Positions 9,321-20,711 of a stretch of 64,000 nucleotides of DNA are shown here, in pieces (position 1 is the stretch's first letter; the number at the start of each line of letters is the position of its first letter). The DNA is from an uncultured Clostridia bacterium (GTDB lineage Bacteria > Bacillota > Clostridia > TANB77 > CAG-508): positions 1 through 64,000 of the forward strand of contig CANRHX010000004.1 in NCBI GenBank assembly GCA_947630545.1, written 5' to 3'. The notes beneath the pieces were generated by a model, which made no database searches, had not been told where the DNA came from, and saw only the letters and a program-made list of their open reading frames with translations. The position numbers were made by a program, and so were the translations under genes.

Positions 9321-10444
9321 AAACTATCTTTTTCATATTCTATTATAATTTCTTCTCCTTTATTTGTAAAAATATGCACCTTTAAATTATCAGTTGCATC
9401 AAATTTAGTTAGGTTAAACGTTTGATGATAATTCACCACTTTATTATATTCTTGAGGAATAGAATACCCTCCATCTCCATCACTTCTTCCAGAAGGTTCA
9501 AATCTTTTTCCATCTGATGTCTCAACATATTCTTTTCCAAGTGCAATCATGTCTGAAATATTTTTAGGTGGTCTAGCGTGAAGTAATTCATAGTCAATTT
9601 TATCTGTTGTTGTTTCAGAAATACTTATTTTTAATGCTGTATTTGATAAAATAGCATTATCGACCTTTGTATTTTCATCACTACAAGATTTTACTTTATA
9701 AACAACAATTTCTCTATTATACATTTCTTTTGGAACATCTAATTCAAATTTCCAATTTCCTGTGTATATAGTATTAGTTGGATTTGATTCAAAATGTGAC
9801 TCAATCTGAATTTTTGAAAATGTCACATACAATTTTTTTGATTTTGGAAAGGTTTGCTTTTCTCCATTATATGCCGTTAAATGTAATGTCATTTCATGCT
9901 CTTCTGTAACATCTGCATACATGCCATATCCTCCCCAAAATAATGGATGATAGTTTGGTGTTCCTGCCTTATCATTTTGTTCTGCAATGTTTTTTTCAGC
10001 TTCTCTTGTAAGAAATACTATGTCACCATTTTCATCTACAACTTTCATATCGTAAAGTTGCATTGACTGCATCTGTTTAGCATCATATTTATCACTTAAT
10101 TTAACATTAAAATTCATATCAAAATTATAATCATCAATTAAAAATGATTCTACTGCTAGTTCTATTCCATCTGATTCTATGTATGTAGGCTCAACTTCTT
10201 GAACATATCCGTTTTCTACTGCCTTTTGTACTCCATCACTTGCATTTCCACCAAATATGTTATTAAAAATATTTCCAATATCTTTTGCAAATACTATTCC
10301 TGTTGTCGCAATAAGTAAGCAAGCCGCAATGCCTAAACCTTTGCTAATTTTCTTTTTATTTTTATTCATAACTATTTTCTCCTTTTCTTTCATTTGAGAT
10401 ATAGCTATGTTAAATTTCAATTTTTCTTTTAAATCTTCATTCAT
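9317..10444 (-). CDS. DUF4179-like membrane protein, putative anti-sigma factor
   Basis: Cytoplasmic N-terminus, one TM, extracytoplasmic domain; start overlaps the stop of the ECF sigma gene. Confidence 0.7.
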   Translation of the reverse strand: MNEDLKEKLKFNIAISQMKEKEKIVMNKNKKKISKGLGIAACLLIATTGIVFAKDIGNIFNNIFGGNASDGVQKAVENGYVQEVEPTYIESDGIELAVESFLIDDYNFDMNFNVKLSDKYDAKQMQSMQLYDMKVVDENGDIVFLTREAEKNIAEQNDKAGTPNYHPLFWGGYGMYADVTEEHEMTLHLTAYNGEKQTFPKSKKLYVTFSKIQIESHFESNPTNTIYTGNWKFELDVPKEMYNREIVVYKVKSCSDENTKVDNAILSNTALKISISETTTDKIDYELLHARPPKNISDMIALGKEYVETSDGKRFEPSGRSDGDGGYSIPQEYNKVVNYHQTFNLTKFDATDNLKVHIFTNKGEEIIIEYEKDSF

Positions 10445-10983
10445 TAAAAATTATCTCCTTTACTTAATTGTTTTTGCAATTTTTTTCGTATTCTATGTAG
10501 CCTCGTTTTTACGTTCATTGGTGAGATATTAAGTTCTTCAGCTATATCTTTTATTGATTTAGAATAATAGTAGAATAAATTTATTATTTTTATATCAATA
10601 TTTTTTAGATTTTTAAAGCTAGATTTTAATTTTAAAATATCTTCTCGTTCTTCATTGTATATTTCATAAGATGCTATTTCTATAACATTTTCAAGGTTGC
10701 TTATATTAATAGTATGATGTAATTTTTTAAATTTTTCTTTTATTAAATTTCTTGTTATTCCTGCAATGTATGAATCTAATGAATATATATTGCTTTTATC
10801 ATTGAATTTTTTCCACAATATAAAGAATGTATCTAATAATATTTCTTCTTTATCTTCGGAATTCAAATTGTTCCCAACGGCGTTGTTTATTATTGTTTTA
10901 ATATATGGGGTAAAATCATCTACTATTTTATCTAAATCTAATTTTTTGTTTATTATATAATCTTCTATTTTTTTCTTATCCAA
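10444..10983 (-). CDS. ECF-type RNA polymerase sigma factor
   Basis: DSYIAGITRNLIKEKFK; IAEELNISPMNVKTRLHRIRKKLQKQL (region 4 HTH). Confidence 0.85.
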   Translation of the reverse strand: MDKKKIEDYIINKKLDLDKIVDDFTPYIKTIINNAVGNNLNSEDKEEILLDTFFILWKKFNDKSNIYSLDSYIAGITRNLIKEKFKKLHHTINISNLENVIEIASYEIYNEEREDILKLKSSFKNLKNIDIKIINLFYYYSKSIKDIAEELNISPMNVKTRLHRIRKKLQKQLSKGDNF

Positions 10984-11063
10984 TTTTATTACTCCTTTTA
11001 TAAGATATCTTACATCTTTATAATGGCAATTTTTTTGAAAAGGTTACACTTTTTTTCTTCTTG

Positions 11064-11192
11064 CCAAAAATTAAGAGAAGTGTATCAAAATGATACCTTC
11101 TCTTGATTTTAACTTTCTCAATTATAAGGTCGTGAAACACCCGATTTATAACTTTCTCATTTTAATGGCTGTGAAACACCACGATTTTATCT
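11064..11192 (-). ncRNA. candidate small RNA with two 39-nt tandem repeats and terminator hairpin
   Basis: Repeats at 11111-11149 and 11150-11188, then hairpin AAGAGAAGGTATCATTTTGATACACTTCTCTT followed by AATTTTT; strong promoter upstream; no ORF. Confidence 0.65.
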
Positions 11193-11198
11193 ACATTT

Positions 11199-11227
11199 AT
11201 TATACAATTTTTTCATAACTAAGTCAA
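11199..11227 (-). promoter_or_regulatory. promoter of the 11.1 kb small RNA
   Basis: TTGACT - 17 nt - TATAAT on minus strand. Confidence 0.75.
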
Positions 11228-11328
11228 GCCATATTAATATAATAAATGTATACTGTATTTTATGCAAATTTCTAATTTTTATGTGTCAATCAAACTTATA
11301 ATTTTTTACAGTTTCTAAGGCTATATAT

Positions 11329-11787
11329 TTAATAAATTATTCCAGCATCTCTTTGATATCTTATCATTGTTTTAATGCATTCATCTCTATCTATTTGTTT
11401 AAGGTGAATCATATTATTATTCCCCTTTATAAATTCATAAATATCATTATCTCTAAAACCTATATTTGCGGCATCATTTTTTGTACAGCCAAAATACACT
11501 TCCTCAATATTAGCCCAAATTATTGCAGATAAGCACATAGGACATGGTTCACAAGAAGTATATAAAACGCATCCTGATAGATCATTAGTATTTAATACTT
11601 TGCATGCTTCACGAATTGCTACTATTTCTGCATGAGCTGTTGGGTCTTTGTCTTTTAGAACTTTATTATTTCCATTTGCAATAATATTACCATCTTTATC
11701 AACTATTATTGCTCCAAATGGGCCTCCTTCTTTATTAGCTATTCCTTTATCTGCATTTTCTTTTGCCCTTTTCATATATTCATTCAT
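11329..11787 (-). CDS. nucleoside deaminase (guanine deaminase-like)
   Basis: PTAHAEIVAIREACK and TSCEPCPMCLSAIIWA zinc-deaminase motifs. Confidence 0.9.
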   Translation of the reverse strand: MNEYMKRAKENADKGIANKEGGPFGAIIVDKDGNIIANGNNKVLKDKDPTAHAEIVAIREACKVLNTNDLSGCVLYTSCEPCPMCLSAIIWANIEEVYFGCTKNDAANIGFRDNDIYEFIKGNNNMIHLKQIDRDECIKTMIRYQRDAGIIY

Positions 11788-11811
11788 AATTTTATTGCCT
11801 CCATTTGAATT

Positions 11812-11946
11812 GTGTTAGTGGTTCGGGTTTGACTGATTTGTGTCATTGGTTCCGGGTTTGATTGACACATTTTTCAAAGAAAAAGTGTGTCAATCAAACC
11901 CGGAACCAATGACACAAATCAGTCAAACCCGGAACCAATGACACAA
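11812..11946. repeat. 29-bp repeat family, nested long hairpin
   Basis: Core hairpin same as 3.3 kb copy, with an outer arm pair ...TGACTGATTT / AAATCAGTCA... Confidence 0.95.
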
Positions 11947-11949
11947 AAT

Positions 11950-13138
11950 TTATTTCATAACTTCATCTAATACTTTACTCAAGTATTTCATACTAGTTAA
12001 ACATTGTTCCATCGTATTTCCTGTTGCACCAACTTCAATAATATTAGCATACTTTCCGCTGTGTTGATTATATCGATATTTTGTAAGCATAATAGGCTTA
12101 AACAAACCTGGATACATTTCTTCTGCCTTTTGCTGAACCTTTATTGCGAATTTCAAATTTTGATTCCAATTAGGGTGCCAAAGCCCGCCTTCATCTGAAC
12201 CAATAACAAACATAATTTGTGCTGCAACATCAGTATCTCCAATTTTAACAATAGGTGCATAGTCACTTCTACTACCAATTGCGTCTCTATGTATATCAAA
12301 AATTATATCAGAAGGATTTTTCTTTAAAATATTTTGAACAGTTTTTAAAGAATGGGTATATGAACCATTATATGATGGATAATCATGATATGATTTGTCA
12401 TGTATTACATTATATCCATATTTTTTTAAATGATTAGCTAATTCATCTCCTACTCTAACAACAGAAAAGTTTAAATCTGTAGTTCTAAATGTTCCAGTTG
12501 GCTTGTATTTAAATTTTTCACTTGATGTATAACTTTCACATGTATGTGTATGGAACAATATAATATTTTTGTTATCAATTTTTATATTCGGATTAAGCAT
12601 TTCTTGAGTTAGCTTATGTGAAGTTTCGTTTTTAATTTTCACTTTTCCATATTCAGCATTATAGTTTGATGAAAGAGGATTTTTTGTTATAACTTCTGTC
12701 TTTAATCCGAGTTTTAGCAAGTTCTAATTCAGATGATTGATTGTTAGAATTATCTTCTGTATTGGATTCATCTGCATTTTTATTGTCATTTTCTTGTTGT
12801 TTTTCATTTGAAGTATTTTCATCATCGTATATTCCTGTAAAATCTTCTACTGCACCTATTTGGCTTTTTAGTATATCTTCAAAAAGGTTAGACTCATAAG
12901 CTTTTATTTCTGTTTCTTCAGGATGATTTGTTTCTTTTATAATACCACTGGCAACATCTATACAGCCTGTTAGATCATAATTTAAACTCCAACTTTTTGC
13001 GTTGGTCTCTTCATTTGACTTTCCTTGTTTATTGTTAAAAAGCGTTTTTGTGATTATGAATATTATTAGTATTGCCATTATTAACTCTATAAAGTATTTT
13101 ATTAAATCTGTTATTTTAAAAACTTTAATCTTAAACAT
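11950..13138 (-). pseudogene. spoIIP: stage II sporulation protein P, split by a +1-type frameshift near 12.7 kb
   Basis: C-terminal ORF has IILFHTHTCESYT, IIFDIHRDAIG, NIIEVGATGNTMEQ; N-terminal ORF has a TM and a linker; frames overlap at gaacTTGCTAAAACTCGGATTAAAG (L-L-K-L-G-L-K). Confidence 0.85.
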
Positions 13139-13208
13139 ATTTCTTCTCCTTGTATCTTAAGTGCTATATATATGTATATTCAACAAAAAGTGAAATATGA
13201 TTAAAAGT

Positions 13209-13271
13209 GTGTCAACCAAACCCGGAACCAATGACACAAAATGTGTCATTGGTTCCGGGTTTGATTGACAC
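13209..13271. repeat. 29-bp repeat family, reverse-forward pair
   Basis: GTGTCAACCAAACCCGGAACCAATGACAC-AAAAT-GTGTCATTGGTTCCGGGTTTGATTGACAC. Confidence 0.95.
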
Positions 13272-13362
13272 AGAGAAGAAACAGAAAACCTTAGAAAATT
13301 AACTTCCCAAAAAAGATTAATGGCTTTCAGTTAATATAATAACATTTAGGGCTTTACATATA

Positions 13363-14382
<1,020 letters not shown>

Positions 14383-14384
<2 letters not shown>

Positions 14385-14500
14385 AATATACCTCCCTTAT
14401 TTACATAACTTTGAATTTCATGTTCAAATAATGTTTTAGGCTCATATCCTATCAATTTATTATCTTTAGATATATCTGCAAATGTTTTAATAATCTCCTT
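14383..14500 (-). pseudogene. 3' remnant of a nucleotide-sugar epimerase
   Basis: Translated KEIIKTFADISKDNKLIGYEPKTLFEHEIQSYVNKGG, like the C-terminus of CapI/Gne-type epimerases; no upstream ORF. Confidence 0.6.
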
Positions 14501-14637
14501 GTTACATTGGCAATCACAAGCTTAACTATAAACGTTTCAAATTATCTAAATAGTGTATAATTATAAGCAACTTTTTTAAATCATCATTTACAGATTTAGT
14601 ACTTTACATTAAAGTAAATCTATATCAAACTAAATTT

Positions 14638-16047
14638 CTAATTTTTTTTAGATATTTTAAATTTTATTTTTTCCCACAATAATAATATTTTATTTTTATA
14701 TAAATATAGTAATATTATAAGGATTACTACTTCTAATAAAATAAATTTATTTCCAAAATATGCAATAATAGTTTGTATAAATAAAAGTAAATAGGATATA
14801 AATATAATACTTATGTTTTCTTTGTATTTTATATATTTTTGAGCTTTAAAGCATTTAAATAACATAACTACAAAAAATGAAATCATAGTTGCAATAGCAG
14901 CTCCATATGCTCCTATATATTTGATAAGTATAAAATCTAATATTATATTGACAGCAGCACCAATTATTGATGATTTACCAATTTCTTTTGTATTATTGGT
15001 AGCTAACAAAATACTCTCAAAATATAATGATATTATATTAAATATAACTGACATAAGTAATGGCGGTACATATTTCCATGCATAAAAAAATTCTCCTGAA
15101 AACAATATTTTAGAAATAAATATATTTGTAATCATAAGTATCGATGATGAAATTGTTAAAACCATATTCATCAAAATTAAAGTATTACTAAAAAATCCAT
15201 CCTTATCATCAGGATCATATTCTTTAATTGCTGATATTGACCATGCACTGTTAAAAATAGATTGAAATATCGCTAACATATTAGGTATTTTCGATGCAAT
15301 TGAATAAATCCCCATTACTGAAACAGAAACCATTAGTGATAAGAAATATTTATCAATTGAATTATTTATCCACCAACCTATAGCACTTAAAATCATTGGT
15401 AAACTAAATTTAATCATTTCTTTAGTAAGTTTTCTATTTTTTTCTTTAGTCCAATACAAATATAGCTTTGCAAATATAAACATAATAATAATAGAAATTA
15501 ATAATCCCAATATATTTGCTAACAAATATCCTGTTACACCCATCTTTAAAAAAATTACAAAAAATATATTCATTGTAACCACAACTAGAGAGTTTGCAAG
15601 ACTAGCATATATTATAATGTTTATTTTTTCGATTCCTTTACAAAAATACGTAAATAGAGAATGTATTGCTGATACAGTATAATATATAATCAAATAAACA
15701 AAAAAATAAGATGGCAAGTTTATTATATTTAGCATACTTGCAATAAATATGAATAAAGATACTAATAAAATCCCGCTCAAATAAATTTTAGAAGCTATAG
15801 TAAATATATTTTTTTTATCATTAGAATTATCTAATGAATATTTCATGACTGCGTCTTGTAAATTCAAAGTGAAAATTGGTAGTAATAATGCTGATGTAGA
15901 AATTATTAAGTCAGAATAACCATAATCGTTTGTTGTTAAATATTTAGTATATATTGGAATCATAATAAAAGAAAGTATCTTAGGAACTAAATTACTAATT
16001 GCAAATAATATCATGTTTTTAATAAATTCTATATTTTTTTTCTTCAC
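14638..16047 (-). CDS. wzx: polysaccharide flippase (Wzx/MATE-like)
   Basis: About 12-14 TM; MILFAISNLVPKILSFIMIPIYTKYLTTNDYGYSDL. Confidence 0.9.
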   Translation of the reverse strand: MKKKNIEFIKNMILFAISNLVPKILSFIMIPIYTKYLTTNDYGYSDLIISTSALLLPIFTLNLQDAVMKYSLDNSNDKKNIFTIASKIYLSGILLVSLFIFIASMLNIINLPSYFFVYLIIYYTVSAIHSLFTYFCKGIEKINIIIYASLANSLVVVTMNIFFVIFLKMGVTGYLLANILGLLISIIIMFIFAKLYLYWTKEKNRKLTKEMIKFSLPMILSAIGWWINNSIDKYFLSLMVSVSVMGIYSIASKIPNMLAIFQSIFNSAWSISAIKEYDPDDKDGFFSNTLILMNMVLTISSSILMITNIFISKILFSGEFFYAWKYVPPLLMSVIFNIISLYFESILLATNNTKEIGKSSIIGAAVNIILDFILIKYIGAYGAAIATMISFFVVMLFKCFKAQKYIKYKENISIIFISYLLLFIQTIIAYFGNKFILLEVVILIILLYLYKNKILLLWEKIKFKISKKN

Positions 16048-16069
16048 TTAATTATTCTCCTTTATTTCT

Positions 16070-16849
16070 TTACTTATTCATGTAATTTTTTTTCAACATA
16101 AGTTGTGGGTGCATAATATACCATATTATTTTAGCTATAATTTTACCCTTTTTTTCACCATATCTTTTTTTGTATTTTCTATAAATCTCATCCTTTTGTT
16201 TATCTAATTCACTAAACCAAGAACAACTAAAATGATGTATTGCATATGTATTATCTGTCATATTAAAATTTCCTGTATTAAAATCAATTGGACAAAAATA
16301 ATCTTTTGGTAAAAAAGCTATATCATCAATAACTTCAAATTTAGACTTGTCCATTACTTTATCAAAAATATTTTGTACAGATTTAGTGTTTCTAACAGGA
16401 CATGACGTTAAATCATATTTTCCATTATCTAGTTTAAAGTGAATATTATTATATTCATCAAGCATTTTTTTTACGTATTTATTATTTTTTTTTGCTCCAA
16501 ATCCCAAACCAGTAGCAATATATCCAGATGTTTCTATAGCAAAAAATCCTGAATATTTTAGAAAAGTATCAATATTTTTTATTACTTCTACATCAGTATC
16601 AAAATAAACTCCACCATAATTATATATAATAAATAATCGTGCATAATCAGTAACAAAAGCCCATTTTTTGGCTTGATATGCTTCCTTTACATAATCATTT
16701 ATATTAATATCAAAATTGCTTTCATTCCATTCTATAATTTCATAATCTGGACAATATTTTTTCCAACTATTTATAAATTTTTTTGCATCATCGGGAAGAG
16801 GATTACCTCCAAACCAACAATAATGAATTTTTTTAGGTATTTGATCCAT
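16070..16849 (-). CDS. capsular polysaccharide glycosyltransferase (DXD sugar-binding family)
   Basis: IPKKIHYCWFGGNPLP...YARLFIIYNYGGVYFDTDVEV. Confidence 0.9.
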   Translation of the reverse strand: MDQIPKKIHYCWFGGNPLPDDAKKFINSWKKYCPDYEIIEWNESNFDININDYVKEAYQAKKWAFVTDYARLFIIYNYGGVYFDTDVEVIKNIDTFLKYSGFFAIETSGYIATGLGFGAKKNNKYVKKMLDEYNNIHFKLDNGKYDLTSCPVRNTKSVQNIFDKVMDKSKFEVIDDIAFLPKDYFCPIDFNTGNFNMTDNTYAIHHFSCSWFSELDKQKDEIYRKYKKRYGEKKGKIIAKIIWYIMHPQLMLKKNYMNK

Positions 16850-16887
16850 AATTTTCTCCTTTTAATTTATTAATACATTTAATATAC

Positions 16888-17955
16888 TTATAATACATCA
16901 AATATCCACCTAAATGGTAATAACGTACTTCCGCCACCACCAAATCTCATAATAATAACATATATTAAAAATAAGATACAAATTAATGTTGTTATACATA
17001 ATCTATCTTTTGGTTTTTTAATCTTACTAATAGTTAAAGGAATTAGTATAATTTGTGAAATTCCAAATCCCCAACCTAATCGAGTTAATAGTGGTACTAA
17101 ATCTTGAATAGAAGTAATTAATAATTGAATAAACATTAAATTACAATATAATTGATATTCTTTTACTTCTAATTCATCTTTTTTTTCTTTATCTTTATTA
17201 TAAAACATCATTGCAAATAAAAATATAAACAATGGAATAATAAAAGTAACTATTCCGAAATGATTATTATCAAATGTACCATCAATATATGATACATAAT
17301 TTGTCATAGTTATAACTTTGTATAAAATATTTTTTAAAAATGGTCTAGAAATTAATGTAGCCAAAAACAATGTAAAAAACATTTTAGGAGTAATTTTTAT
17401 ATTATATAGCCAATATATTGGAATAAAAATTAAGCTTGAAGAATGAAGTGATGCTCCAATTAAATTTAGAATAATATAATGCAATAACTTCCTTTGTTTT
17501 ATATACTTTATGGAATATAAAAAAATTGCAACTGCCATCATTTGTCTCATTCCGCTAAAAAATTCAAAATAATATGGTGCACAAATGAATAAGAATATAC
17601 TTAAAGTTGGATTTATAGATTGTTCATATATTGCTTTGAAAATAAAATAAAAAAATATTACTGAACAGACAACAAATAGTGCAACATAATTTGTGGTAAA
17701 GTTCCTAATAATTCTTATTAGTAAATCAAAACCATATTCCATATATTGGATATGTGATGAGTTATTAAAATAATCTGCATATGAAAAATAATCATTTCCT
17801 ACTCCATATCTGAAAGCCGCAACTGCAAATAAAGGTAGTGCTGACAAAATAGAAAACATTATTTTTGTACATTTATTTTTCATAGTTTTCCTTTTGTTAA
17901 AGGCAAATATAGAAAAAAATAATGACAGTGCAAAATTTGTTATATATACTGACAT
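16888..17955 (-). CDS. EpsG-family polysaccharide polymerase (Wzy-like)
   Basis: Multi-TM; AAFRYGVGNDYFSY; GMRQMMAVAIFLYSIKYI. Confidence 0.85.
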   Translation of the reverse strand: MSVYITNFALSLFFSIFAFNKRKTMKNKCTKIMFSILSALPLFAVAAFRYGVGNDYFSYADYFNNSSHIQYMEYGFDLLIRIIRNFTTNYVALFVVCSVIFFYFIFKAIYEQSINPTLSIFLFICAPYYFEFFSGMRQMMAVAIFLYSIKYIKQRKLLHYIILNLIGASLHSSSLIFIPIYWLYNIKITPKMFFTLFLATLISRPFLKNILYKVITMTNYVSYIDGTFDNNHFGIVTFIIPLFIFLFAMMFYNKDKEKKDELEVKEYQLYCNLMFIQLLITSIQDLVPLLTRLGWGFGISQIILIPLTISKIKKPKDRLCITTLICILFLIYVIIMRFGGGGSTLLPFRWIFDVL

Positions 17956-18003
17956 ATTATACCACCTTGTATAACATATTTAGGTTTTTAAATACGGCTT
18001 TAC

Positions 18004-18636
18004 CTATAAACCTATTTTAACTTTTTTGCCATCCTTTTTTACAATTATAGGAGGATTACCTACTACAGTACAATTTGAAGGGACATTTTTTGTAATTACT
18101 GAATTAGCCCCTATTTCTACATTATCTCCTATTTCAATTCCACCAACTACAACTGCTCCAGCGTATATGGAAACATTTTCTCCAACTGAAGGATAACAAT
18201 TTAAGTTACTATTATCATCATTGTTTATATGGTTTTTATTCCTACCACAAGTGACATTTTGATATACGGTTAAATTTTTTCCTGCTTTACTTAATACAAT
18301 TATACTTGATTGTCCATGATTGATTCTTATCCCAGCTTCGATGTTACCATCTAATTCTAAATCAACTTTAGGTGGAAAAAAAATATTGAATATTTTTGAA
18401 ATAATAACGCTTTTTCTTCTTATACGAAAAGATACAATTGCCCTAAAAGTTTTATTATACATAATATGGTAGTAAAAATTAAATAAATCAGTTTTATATG
18501 GAGACTCATCTAATCTATGAAAGTCAGCCTTAATTAAATCTCTGAATTTTTTATCAAAACAATATTTAAAGGTAGGTATTAAAGCTAATCTCCATAAATT
18601 TAATAAAACAATGCTTTTTAAAATTAAATATTTCAT
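18004..18636 (-). CDS. serine O-acetyltransferase-like hexapeptide transferase
   Basis: Hexapeptide repeats VGENVSIYAGAVVVGGIEIGDNVEIGANSVITKNVPSNCTVVGNPP. Confidence 0.85.
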   Translation of the reverse strand: MKYLILKSIVLLNLWRLALIPTFKYCFDKKFRDLIKADFHRLDESPYKTDLFNFYYHIMYNKTFRAIVSFRIRRKSVIISKIFNIFFPPKVDLELDGNIEAGIRINHGQSSIIVLSKAGKNLTVYQNVTCGRNKNHINNDDNSNLNCYPSVGENVSIYAGAVVVGGIEIGDNVEIGANSVITKNVPSNCTVVGNPPIIVKKDGKKVKIGL

Positions 18637-18663
18637 ATAACCTCACTTTCTAGTACATAAAAA

Positions 18664-19644
18664 TTAATTGTTTTTATATAATTTTTTATTTATATTGTTG
18701 CTTTCCAATTTCATAATAATTAAATATATTTTTTTAAAATGAAGTAAAATATATAATTGGACTTTTTTCATTAATGATACATTATTTTTTAAAATATAAT
18801 CTTTGTTTATTTTTATTTCTTCAAACATATCTTTTTTGAATTTGTTATTTTTATCATACAAAATAATTGAATTATATAATCCCATACAGTTAGTAACGTA
18901 ATTTTTCATAAATTTATTATATGAATTAGAATAATTATTTTTTATAAACTCTCTCGCATTTACATATGCTTCATATGAATCCATTCTAACAATCCTGTTT
19001 TTACTTATGCTTCCTAAACGTTGCCTATAATAATAATAAATATTAGATGATAATATCGTAACTTTAGCTTTTGCCATTAATTTATATATCACGAAAATGT
19101 CTTCACTAGTTTTTCCAAATGGAAATCTTATATCATTCCAATATTCTCTAATGAATACTTTATCACAAACGCCCCTACCAATTATTCCCCAATAATCAAA
19201 TATATCTTTATTTTTAATAATTTCGCAGTTGTTTGTGTTTTTCACTTCACAAGATTGACCATTATAACAATTAATTGCTCTAAAAACAAACATATCTGAA
19301 TTGTTTTTTTCCATCATATCAATAGAGTACTCATATGTATTAAAGTCAATCCAATCGTCAGAGTCTACAAAAGCTACATATTTTCCTGTTGCAACATCTA
19401 ATCCTTTATTTCTCGCATCTGCTAATCCACCATTAGTTTTATGTATAACTTTTATCCTACCATCGATTTCTTTATATTCATCAGCAATTTTTCCAGAAGA
19501 ATCAGTTGATCCATCATCAACTAATATTATTTCTAAATTATGATATGTCTGATTTATTAAACTATCAACACATTTTTTTAAATATTTTTCAACATTGTAA
19601 ATAGGAACTATAACAGATAATTTATCTTTCATTTTAATCACCAT
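18664..19644 (-). CDS. family 2 glycosyltransferase
   Basis: LSVIVPIYNVEKYLKKCVDSLINQTYHNLEIILVDDGSTDSSGKIADEY. Confidence 0.95.
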   Translation of the reverse strand: MVIKMKDKLSVIVPIYNVEKYLKKCVDSLINQTYHNLEIILVDDGSTDSSGKIADEYKEIDGRIKVIHKTNGGLADARNKGLDVATGKYVAFVDSDDWIDFNTYEYSIDMMEKNNSDMFVFRAINCYNGQSCEVKNTNNCEIIKNKDIFDYWGIIGRGVCDKVFIREYWNDIRFPFGKTSEDIFVIYKLMAKAKVTILSSNIYYYYRQRLGSISKNRIVRMDSYEAYVNAREFIKNNYSNSYNKFMKNYVTNCMGLYNSIILYDKNNKFKKDMFEEIKINKDYILKNNVSLMKKVQLYILLHFKKIYLIIMKLESNNINKKLYKNN

Positions 19645-19645
19645 T

Positions 19646-20614
19646 TTACTTTCCTTCCATTAGTATCTTTATTTTATAAGCAAATGGAAAAAATTTTACA
19701 ATTAAATACTTTATTCTCATTTTTGTACTTAAATTGTATAATTTAATTTCTTTTTTATATTTTTTAAAATATTCACTAAATTTGTAAAACTGTTCTGTTT
19801 TTTCAATCTTATTTTTTTTCATTAAAATTCTAGCTCTTATAAAAGCAGCACAATAATCAATTTTTAAATAGTTAACATCAAATTGTTCATTTTCTAGCAT
19901 ATATATTTCTTTATTTCTGACATAAAAGTAAGAAAGTTTTTTCAAATTAAAGTCGGTGTTAGATACACTACTACTATTACTCACATAATGATATAATTGT
20001 TTATCTATATATGAAATTGTTAAATTCTTGTTACTACAAATTATTTCAGTATTAAAAAGATCATCTTCTAATACACTAGCTTTTTTATCAAATTTTGTGT
20101 TTTTCTCTTTTATTAATTTTGATAAATAAAGTTTATTCCAAGTATATCCCTGTATACTTTCTACATAAAATATGTTTTCTAGAAATTCTTTTCTGTTTAA
20201 TAAAGGAGTATAATAGTGAAATTCTTTTACTGATAGTGCATTTTCATCTTCAAAAAAAATATTACAAATAGCAATATCAGAATTATAATTTACTATAGAA
20301 TTATATAATTCTTCTATCATTTTTTCTTCAATATAATCATCGGAGTCAACAAAACTAATGTATTTACCAGACGCAATTGAAATTCCAATATTTCTAGCAA
20401 CAGAAACTCCTGAATTGTCTATATGCTTTACTATTATTCTATTATCTATTTTCTTATAAGTATCGGCTATTTCCCCAGAAGAATCAGTTGATCCATCATT
20501 AATTAATATTATCTCCAAATTTTGATATGTTTGCTTAATAACACTATTTATACATTTATCTATATATCTTTCGGCATTATATATTGGAATTATGATTGAA
20601 ATTAAGTCTTTCAC
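19646..20614 (-). CDS. family 2 glycosyltransferase
   Basis: ISIIIPIYNAERYIDKCINSVIKQTYQNLEIILINDGSTDSS. Confidence 0.95.
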   Translation of the reverse strand: MKDLISIIIPIYNAERYIDKCINSVIKQTYQNLEIILINDGSTDSSGEIADTYKKIDNRIIVKHIDNSGVSVARNIGISIASGKYISFVDSDDYIEEKMIEELYNSIVNYNSDIAICNIFFEDENALSVKEFHYYTPLLNRKEFLENIFYVESIQGYTWNKLYLSKLIKEKNTKFDKKASVLEDDLFNTEIICSNKNLTISYIDKQLYHYVSNSSSVSNTDFNLKKLSYFYVRNKEIYMLENEQFDVNYLKIDYCAAFIRARILMKKNKIEKTEQFYKFSEYFKKYKKEIKLYNLSTKMRIKYLIVKFFPFAYKIKILMEGK

Positions 20615-20711
20615 TAATTCACCTCCATAGATAATAATTTCTAATTGATTTTTTTCCTTAAGCAGTAAAATTCGATACGCAAAGATATTAAATTCAAAAA
20701 TACATGTTAAT

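Noticed and set aside
11812-11946. Long hairpins as plain Rho-independent terminators
   Set aside because: Only the 3.3 kb copy is followed by a clear U-run on the minus strand; the others lack one, so a generic terminator call is not supported.
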